Shown: positions 59,601 to 64,000 of the stretch, piece by piece | How positions within the stretch are numbered: the stretch's first letter is position 1 | Layout: every line of letters starts with the position of its first letter | Origin: JAHEEL01 sp963836085 | GTDB taxonomy: Bacteria; Actinomycetota; Acidimicrobiia; Spongiisociales; UBA5794 | DNA: 64,000 bases | Assembly (NCBI GenBank): GCA_963836085.1 | Contig: CAWIHT010000002.1 | Span: forward strand, 62,001 to 126,000 | Direction of reading: 5' to 3' | Translations under genes and position numbers: made by a program | The notes under the pieces: generated by a model | Database searches by the model: none | What the model was told of the DNA's origin: nothing | The model's input: only the letters and a program-made list of their open reading frames with translations

Positions 59601-60058
59601 TGTTCATGGTGGCATTCGACGAGATCTCGGCGCTCTACCAGGAGAACTTCGCCGAGGTATTCCCGGGCGGTCGTGGACGGCTGCGGCTGGACAAGCCGGA
59701 CCGTCCCCTCGAGTCCGGTGTCGAAGTCGAGGCTCAGCCGCACGGCAAGAAGGTCGGCCGTCTTGCCCTGTTGTCGGGTGGGGAGCGGAGCCTTGCGGCT
59801 CTCGCGTTCCTCTTCGCCGTATTCCGCGCTCGGCCCAGCCCGTTCTACGTCCTCGATGAGGTTGAAGCAGCCCTCGACGACGCGAACTTGCACCGATTCC
59901 TGCGACTCGTTGATGCGCTCCGGTCATCGGCTCAACTCGTGATCATCACGCATCAGCAACAGACAATGGGGGCCGCCGATATGCTGTACGGCGTCACCAT
60001 GGAACCCGGCGAGTCCTCGAAGGTGCTCGCACGACGCATGGCGAAGACGACCGTCTAG
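56618..60058 (+). CDS. smc: Chromosome segregation protein SMC
   Basis: Protein of 1146 residues starting at GTG. Walker A is GPNGSGKSN near 32-40. Long coiled coils run about 170-490 and 650-950, with a hinge near 500-620 (TAQHEGIAGVVAASLDAPPE). The C-terminal signature LSGGERSLAALAFLFAVF and Walker B FYVLDEVEAALDD close it. It condenses and segregates the chromosome with ScpAB, whose genes are not here. Confidence 0.96.
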   Translation: MLLKKLTLVGFKSFADRTRLEFDAGVNVVVGPNGSGKSNLLDAIAWVMGTQATRSLRTEKMEDVVFAGTATRPSVSRAEVSLTFDNADGFLPVDLAEITITRRLYRDGTSEYEMNRTPCRLLDIQELLSDGGVGRHQHVLVSQGQIGTVLTARPDEHRAVIEEAAGITKHRGRRDRAIRRLEATEMDVDRLNDILVEKRRALRPLKRQSNAAARHGSVKSEAKALRLWLGGEAIRDLRKREAEASAEDESRSAQLVLEEAEHETLLVELAELRASAGEAGAALERDTAAAARLETVVERLRRYGLVARERRVAIEGRIEGAGERRNDLDTELEELAAGIEDATESELRLADVVERRTVALEALEDEERMLSEQVQLPAEGLVANLRGDLRALENASERDGREMEAIASRRRVVAARLEEESNETVELNQSIQQADAAVTAAQRGYDEARARREAVEEVWESVDREHSDVLLAIAAGEARIEAHEAAIADIGDPTARTMTAQHEGIAGVVAASLDAPPEVAIAVDRALGAWADAFLASDHSNIHNVTSALKAEGLGGVSLVTPTPAERVPAREAAGELGLDALVDLLGPDADLSVAEGLLGDVVYAAGWEAAWRVVERFPHLRTVTPEGDVIAASGIHVAQPDGTGFAALEAARVQLEIAERERSRTESRRTSIARDLEAARRVERTALDDVEALEARIAGHTEALDLVGRARAEGESERERLNMRAAALAEAESARAERITELRERLAELEGEEAARQAAWEALNLRRHDVATRRDAARRLREESGAELAGIAERRTLLQRRIERVTFELNQLELLPEDDSRIEALSEIEDRAARVAVVAQKHIVELRERQRALRLEVGDAADSLGVAEQRREELEVSISLAKERRSILAVELAEARVRMETSAERLRRDADATVEEALVAPRPELDEGVVPKDRLESLEADLRRMGPINPLAAAEYDELAGEVALLDDQLADLNESRSELRKVIAALDEEMANLFMVAFDEISALYQENFAEVFPGGRGRLRLDKPDRPLESGVEVEAQPHGKKVGRLALLSGGERSLAALAFLFAVFRARPSPFYVLDEVEAALDDANLHRFLRLVDALRSSAQLVIITHQQQTMGAADMLYGVTMEPGESSKVLARRMAKTTV

Positions 60059-60085
60059 GTTCCGTTGCGGTCGCAAGGAGAACTC

Positions 60086-61112
60086 GTGGACACCAACCTG
60101 CTGATTCTGCTCGTCGCTGTCGTGGCGGTCATCGCGCTCATCGCGATCGTTGTGATCGCGCGGATCGCGATCGAAGACGCCGCCGCAACCAACGCCGCAA
60201 CCGAAACCGACGCCGACCGCTGCGCCGCAGCGCGGTCTGCGCACGCAGCTCTCCCGAACCCGTACGGCCATCGGCGGCCGCCTCGGTGCACTGCTGCGGT
60301 CTGAGACGCTCGACGATGCGTTCTGGGACGAACTCGAGGAGACGCTCATCGCGGCAGACGTGGGCGTGAGCACGTCAGCCGTAGCCGTCGAGGAAGTACG
60401 GTCTCAGCGGCCGACCGACGGTGAACAAGCCCGTCTCCTGCTCGAGCACGCGCTCATTGGTCAGCTCTCTGGACGCGACCGCTCCCTCCATCTCGAGGGC
60501 GATCCTGCCGTGGTGCTGGTTGTGGGCGTCAATGGAACGGGGAAGACCACGTCGATTGCGAAGATCGCCGGTCTCCTCGGACAGAACGGCCAGACCGCAG
60601 TACTCGGCGCAGCCGACACCTTCCGCGCCGCTGCGGACGAGCAACTCCGCACCTGGGCCGCTCGCGTCGGCGTCGAGGTGGTGTCTGGCGCAACCGGGTC
60701 GGATCCTGCGGCGGTCGCATATGACGCCTATCAGACCGCCAAGACCGACGATGCCGACGTGGTGATCATTGACACGGCCGGCCGGCTGCATTCGAAGTCC
60801 AACCTCATGGACGAACTCGGGAAGGTTGCACGGGTTCTCCAACGCGAGGCAGGGACGATTAGTGAGACGCTCCTCGTGCTCGATGGAACCACCGGACAGA
60901 ACGGCATCGGGCAGGCGCGGAGCTTCGCCGATGCGGTTGGTGTCACGGGAATCGTTATCACGAAACTCGACGGGACCGCCCGTGGCGGTGTCGCGATCGC
61001 GGTTGAACAGGAGCTCGATATCCCGGTGAAGTTCATTGGTGTCGGCGAAGGCGTCGATGACCTCGTACCATTCGAACCGAGAGAGTTCATCGAAGCCCTT
61101 TTGGAGCCATGA
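60086..61112 (+). CDS. ftsY: Signal recognition particle receptor FtsY, frame interrupted by an apparent +1 shift
   Basis: A GTG at 60086 follows AAGGAG and encodes MDTNLLILLVAVVAVIALIA, a membrane helix, in one frame. From about 60183 the proline-rich linker (PQPTPQPKPTPTAAPQRGL) and the N domain (RTAIGGRLGALLRSETLDDAF) lie in the next frame. They run into the G domain with GVNGTGKTT, DTAGR and TKLDGTARGG, to the stop at 61112. The only start codons in that frame (GTG at 60360 and 60366) would lose the first N-domain helices. Either a one-base error exists near 60179-60183 or the gene uses frameshifting. It overlaps cdd by 4 nt. Confidence 0.82.
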
Positions 61113-61501
61113 TGGAAGCGCAACGACTCATCGCCGAGGCCCGCGAAGCCGCCGCGAACTCGTATTCGCCGTATAGCCACTATCGGGTTGGGGCGGTCGT
61201 CGTCACCTCAGGGGGCGACGAGTACCGGGGGTGCAACATCGAGAACGCCGCCTACGGCGCGTCGATCTGCGCCGAGGCGAACGCCATCACCACAGCGGCC
61301 GCACAGGGCGTTCGTGAGATCGACACCGTGGCCGTGACATGCCTCGACGGCGACGCCTGCTCACCGTGCGGCAATTGCCGCCAGATCATGCGCGAATTCA
61401 ACGTTCGGCGGGTGATCCTGACGAACGATGCCGGAGATCCGGTCGAGTACGCGCTCGAGGAGCTCCTGCCCCGCTCGTTCGGTCCAGAAGACTTGGGGTA
61501 G
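61109..61501 (+). CDS. cdd: Cytidine deaminase
   Basis: Protein of 130 residues. Zinc ligands C54 (in ICAEANA, with catalytic E56), C87 and C90 (in PCGNCRQ) are all present. NIENAAYGASICAE is the substrate region. It deaminates cytidine and deoxycytidine and fits with nucleoside hydrolase and purine nucleoside phosphorylase in salvage. Confidence 0.94.
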   Translation: MMEAQRLIAEAREAAANSYSPYSHYRVGAVVVTSGGDEYRGCNIENAAYGASICAEANAITTAAAQGVREIDTVAVTCLDGDACSPCGNCRQIMREFNVRRVILTNDAGDPVEYALEELLPRSFGPEDLG

Positions 61502-61568
61502 CTTCCAGTCGCCGATCCGAAGGCTGAACCGCTGGTGGCTCACAGGTCATGCGCCCGCGTCGAGAACG

Positions 61569-61633
61569 AGAGGCCCCCTCCGTCAGCGCCCTGGGGGGGG
61601 CGCTGCCACCTTCCCCTTGAGGGGAAGGAATTG
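61569..61633 (+). repeat. Dispersed palindromic intergenic element, copy B
   Basis: CCCCCTCCGTCA, then the stem AGCGCC/GGCGCT around a G run, then GCCACCTTCCCCTTGAGGGG and AAGGAATT. Flanks match copy A at 42079 (inverted). It sits between the convergent cdd and etfA genes and may terminate both. Confidence 0.6.
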
Positions 61634-61635
61634 GG

Positions 61636-62583
61636 CTACCGCGCTCTCAACGCCTCCGTCAGTTTCGGGAGGACCTGGTGGAGGTCTCCGACGATTCCGA
61701 GATCGGCGACGGCGAAGATGGGAGCTTCGGCGTCCTTGTTGACCGCGATGATCGTGCCGGAGTCCTTCATCCCGACGAGATGCTGCATGGCGCCCGAGAC
61801 ACCCGCCGCGATGTACACCGAGGGCTTCACGGTCTTGCCGGTCTGCCCGACTTGGAGCCGTGCTGGAACCCAGCCGGCGTCGATGACGGCACGGGTTGCA
61901 CCAACGGCAGCGCCGAGTTGTGACGCCAGGTCTTCGACCACCGCCCACTTCTCTTCGGCTCCAACGCCGCGCCCTCCGGCGACAACCACGGCTGCGGCCT
62001 CCAGGTCGGGCCCTTCGCTCTCTTCGACGTGCGACTCGACGACGATCGCCGATCCGGACCGGCCGAGATCCGGCGTGGCAACCGGCACGACCGTGGGGGA
62101 GCCACCATCCGACGGTTCGGCGGCGAACGCCTTTGGCCGGACGAAGACCAGTGCAGGCGCCGGTCCGGTGAACTCGGTGATCACGGCCTGTGTGCCGCCG
62201 AGAATCTCGCTGGTAACGGCGACGGCACCGTCCGCTGACACGTCGACCGCGTTCCCGAGGACCGGTCGACCGAGTCGGGCCGAGAGGCGGCCTCCCACGT
62301 CGCGATCGGTGGTGTCCATGCCGAAGAGGATCAGTTCGACGCCGTGCTCTTCCACGAGAGAAGCAAGCGCCGCAGCGGCAGGTGCGGACGGCAGGTGGAC
62401 GTCCGTTGGCATGTGGTAGATCGTTGCTGCGCCGTGTGCCCCGAGTTCTTCGAACGCGGCTTCGCTTCCGGCACCGATGTGGAACACCGACACCGCTCCG
62501 ATCGACCTGGCCTTGGTGAGGAGTTCGAGCGCCGCGGCCGATGCGTGACCGTCCGCTTCCTCGCTGAATACCCAGGTCGTCAT
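61636..62583 (-). CDS. etfA: Electron transfer flavoprotein alpha subunit
   Basis: Protein of 315 residues. The C-terminal FAD domain has VYIAAGVSGAMQHLVGM, IIAVNKDAEAPIF and VADLGIVGDLHQVLPKL. The middle has VVAGGRGVGAEE. It passes electrons from acyl-CoA dehydrogenases to ETF-quinone oxidoreductase. Its ATG follows the etfB stop with no gap. Confidence 0.95.
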   Translation of the reverse strand: MTTWVFSEEADGHASAAALELLTKARSIGAVSVFHIGAGSEAAFEELGAHGAATIYHMPTDVHLPSAPAAAALASLVEEHGVELILFGMDTTDRDVGGRLSARLGRPVLGNAVDVSADGAVAVTSEILGGTQAVITEFTGPAPALVFVRPKAFAAEPSDGGSPTVVPVATPDLGRSGSAIVVESHVEESEGPDLEAAAVVVAGGRGVGAEEKWAVVEDLASQLGAAVGATRAVIDAGWVPARLQVGQTGKTVKPSVYIAAGVSGAMQHLVGMKDSGTIIAVNKDAEAPIFAVADLGIVGDLHQVLPKLTEALRAR

Positions 62584-63360
62584 CTAAATCACCTTCGCCT
62601 GTTCCAGGAGGGCGACGATCTTGAGGTAGCCCTCACCGTCGTCCTCAACGATCTCTCCGGCTTCTCTCGCCGGCACGGCCTCGACCGACGTGATGGCCTG
62701 ACCGGCGCCTGCATCGCCGACCCGGTCGGCGGTGAAGCCAAGGTCGTCGGCGGTGAGCGTGTCGATCGGCTTCTTCTTGGCCTGCATGATCCCTTTGAAC
62801 GTGGGATAGCGGGGTTCGACGACGCCCGATGTCACAGAGAGGAGGGCCGGGAGCGGGGCCTCGACCACGTCGTAGCCGCCGGAGGTCTGTTGCTCGATTC
62901 GCACGACTCCGTCGGCAACGTCGACCTTTCGGGCGAAGGTGAGCGATGGAACGTCGAGGAGTTCAGCGATCTGCTGCGGAACCACGCCGGAATAGCCGTC
63001 GGTGGACTCTGTGCCGGCAATCACGAGGTCGAAGCCTTCGCGATCGATAGCAGCCGCGAGGACACGCGCTGTCGTCAGGGCATCGGACCCCGCGAGGTTG
63101 GTGTCGTCGATGATGACGGCCTTGTCGGCGCCCATGGCGAGTGCCTGTCGGATTCCCTGGAGTGACCCGGAGGGGGACATCGAGAACAGGGTGACTGATC
63201 CGTCGTTCCCTTCGGCGATCTGGAGCCCAACTTCGACACCGAATCGATCGGTGTCGTCGAGAACCTGGTCGTTCGGACGCACCACGCGGTGGGTGTCCGG
63301 AGCGAGTTGGTAGGGCGTCGCCGGGTCTGGGATCTGTTTCACACAGACCGCGATTCTCAT
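62584..63360 (-). CDS. etfB: Electron transfer flavoprotein beta subunit
   Basis: Protein of 258 residues. KQIPDPATPYQL at the start, then NDQVLDDTDRFGVE, the AMP site with DLVIAGTESTDGYSGVVPQQIAELL, and VSLTF-like LTFARKV. AAGGAG precedes the ATG. It forms a heterodimer with etfA and serves the acyl-CoA oxidation suggested by other genes here. Confidence 0.95.
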   Translation of the reverse strand: MRIAVCVKQIPDPATPYQLAPDTHRVVRPNDQVLDDTDRFGVEVGLQIAEGNDGSVTLFSMSPSGSLQGIRQALAMGADKAVIIDDTNLAGSDALTTARVLAAAIDREGFDLVIAGTESTDGYSGVVPQQIAELLDVPSLTFARKVDVADGVVRIEQQTSGGYDVVEAPLPALLSVTSGVVEPRYPTFKGIMQAKKKPIDTLTADDLGFTADRVGDAGAGQAITSVEAVPAREAGEIVEDDGEGYLKIVALLEQAKVI

Positions 63361-63391
63361 GTCGGTATCGCTCCTTGTGTCGGGTACCGGG

Positions 63392-63421
63392 ATGATACCT
63401 CAACTTTGAGCGTCGACTCAA
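63392..63421 (-). promoter_or_regulatory. etfBA promoter with inverted repeat over the -35
   Basis: On the minus strand TTGAGT (63416-63421) and TATCAT (63392-63397) are 18 nt apart. TTGAG-N6-CTCAA at 63406-63421 covers the -35 and could be an operator. Confidence 0.5.
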
Positions 63422-63430
63422 AAACCTCGG

Positions 63431-64000
63431 CTACCCGTCGACGAGCATCGGAAGAAGCGCGTCGAGGACCGCCGAGAACCGCGTGCGCGCCTCGGTGGCG
63501 GTCTCGGTCACTTCCTCGTGGGAGAGGGGAGCATCGGTGATGCCCGCCGCATAGTTCGTCACCAATGAGATGCCGGCCACAGCGACGCCCATGTGGTTCA
63601 GGGCAATGGCCTCAGGCACCGTCGACATGCCGACAAGATCGCCACCGGCGCGTCGCACCATCTCGATCTCGGCAGGCGTCTCGTAGCTCGGGCCGAGGAA
63701 CCAGGCATACACGCCTTCGTGATAGCCGACGCCGGCTGTCTCGAAGGCATGCTTCATCAGGTCGCGGAGACGGAGCGAGTACACCTCACTCATGTCGGGA
63801 AATCGGGGCCCAAGCCGATCGTCGTTGGATCCGACCAGCGGGTTGCGGGCCGTGTAGTTCAGATGGTCCCGGATCGCGACGAGATCGCCGGGAGCGAGAC
63901 CCTCGCCCAGGCCGCCGGCCGCGTTCGTGAGGAGGACCGACGTTGCTCCGGCCAGGGCGGCGGTCCGGACGCCGAACACCACCTCATCGAGCGACCAGCC
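63431..64000 (-). CDS. Purine nucleoside phosphorylase, C-terminal part (5' end outside window)
   Basis: About 190 residues of a trimeric PNP remain; the frame is open to the window edge, so the gene continues. Motifs are VLLTNAAGGLGEGL, the base site YAWFLGPSYETPAEIEMVRR with VGMSTVPEAIALNHMG, and VTNYAAGITDAPLSHEEV. It phosphorolyses inosine and guanosine. The etf promoter lies between this gene and etfB. Confidence 0.92.
   Translation of the reverse strand, partial: GWSLDEVVFGVRTAALAGATSVLLTNAAGGLGEGLAPGDLVAIRDHLNYTARNPLVGSNDDRLGPRFPDMSEVYSLRLRDLMKHAFETAGVGYHEGVYAWFLGPSYETPAEIEMVRRAGGDLVGMSTVPEAIALNHMGVAVAGISLVTNYAAGITDAPLSHEEVTETATEARTRFSAVLDALLPMLVDG

Noticed and set aside
57371..59893. 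Long minus-strand frames opposite smc
   Set aside because: They are antisense shadows of the SMC coiled coil with His/Arg/Gly-rich nonsense composition.

Overview
The window is 64 kb of high-GC chromosome from an actinobacterium, probably of the Acidimicrobiia type. The evidence is a mycothiol-amidase gene end, two 13E12-like DUF222/HNH genes, AdnAB-type helicase-nucleases instead of RecBCD, an InhA-like enoyl reductase, and the gene order coaD - SepIVA-like - DUF177 - rpmF - plsX - rnc - smc - ftsY. Many genes have a TANNNT hexamer 6-8 nt before the start codon and no Shine-Dalgarno, which is the leaderless pattern common in Actinobacteria. I see no rRNA, tRNA, CRISPR array, insertion sequence or prophage. 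The class-level placement is inference.

Layout. 1-5.7 kb: end of a mycothiol amidase-like gene, two overlapping P-loop GTPases, an MscS channel, a lipid kinase, a phosphoribosyltransferase and a single-domain response regulator. 5.7-21 kb: mixed metabolism and envelope genes. These are a P5C dehydrogenase, a nuclease/lamin-tail lipoprotein, a MaoC hydratase with a hydrolase, a frameshifted DUF222/HNH pseudogene, a D-cysteine desulfhydrase-like enzyme, an Atg22/UMF1 transporter with a large extra domain, a sugar dehydrogenase, ribokinase with nucleoside hydrolase (nucleoside salvage), a DHA2 exporter, a peptidoglycan-binding lipoprotein, a CoA racemase, a tiny FlgM-like protein, a DUF368 polyprenyl-phosphate carrier and Dtd.

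22-33 kb: a probable acid uptake and activation cluster. A TetR regulator is followed by a divergent KAS III-like enzyme, an acyl-CoA ligase, an alpha/beta hydrolase and a complete Liv-type ABC transporter. A double-hotdog MaoC hydratase faces it. The genes overlap by 4 nt in a likely single transcription unit, with a GC hairpin after the binding-protein gene. 33-40 kb (minus strand): a four-gene repair operon of a RecB-like nuclease, DUF488, and AdnB- and AdnA-like helicase-nucleases.

40.3-41.4 kb: a 1.1-kb stretch without a convincing protein gene. It reads as two tandem structured RNA genes. They share GAAAAnTG direct repeats exactly 20 bp apart, a similar promoter, and near-identical terminators. 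The second RNA is a string of GCAA/UUCG-type hairpins. This is the best candidate here for something undescribed.

41.4-49.6 kb: a PH-SHOCT membrane protein, the intact DUF222/HNH gene, a TrmA/RlmD-type methyltransferase, an ECF sigma factor with a membrane partner, an orphan lipoprotein, an InhA-like reductase and Ddl. 49.6-64 kb: core housekeeping. It runs from a stand-alone RAM domain, a cold-shock-like protein and L28 to RecG, RsmD, CoaD, the smc/ftsY cluster and cytidine deaminase, then ETF beta/alpha and the 3' part of a purine nucleoside phosphorylase. ftsY is split by an apparent +1 frameshift between its membrane helix and its NG domain.
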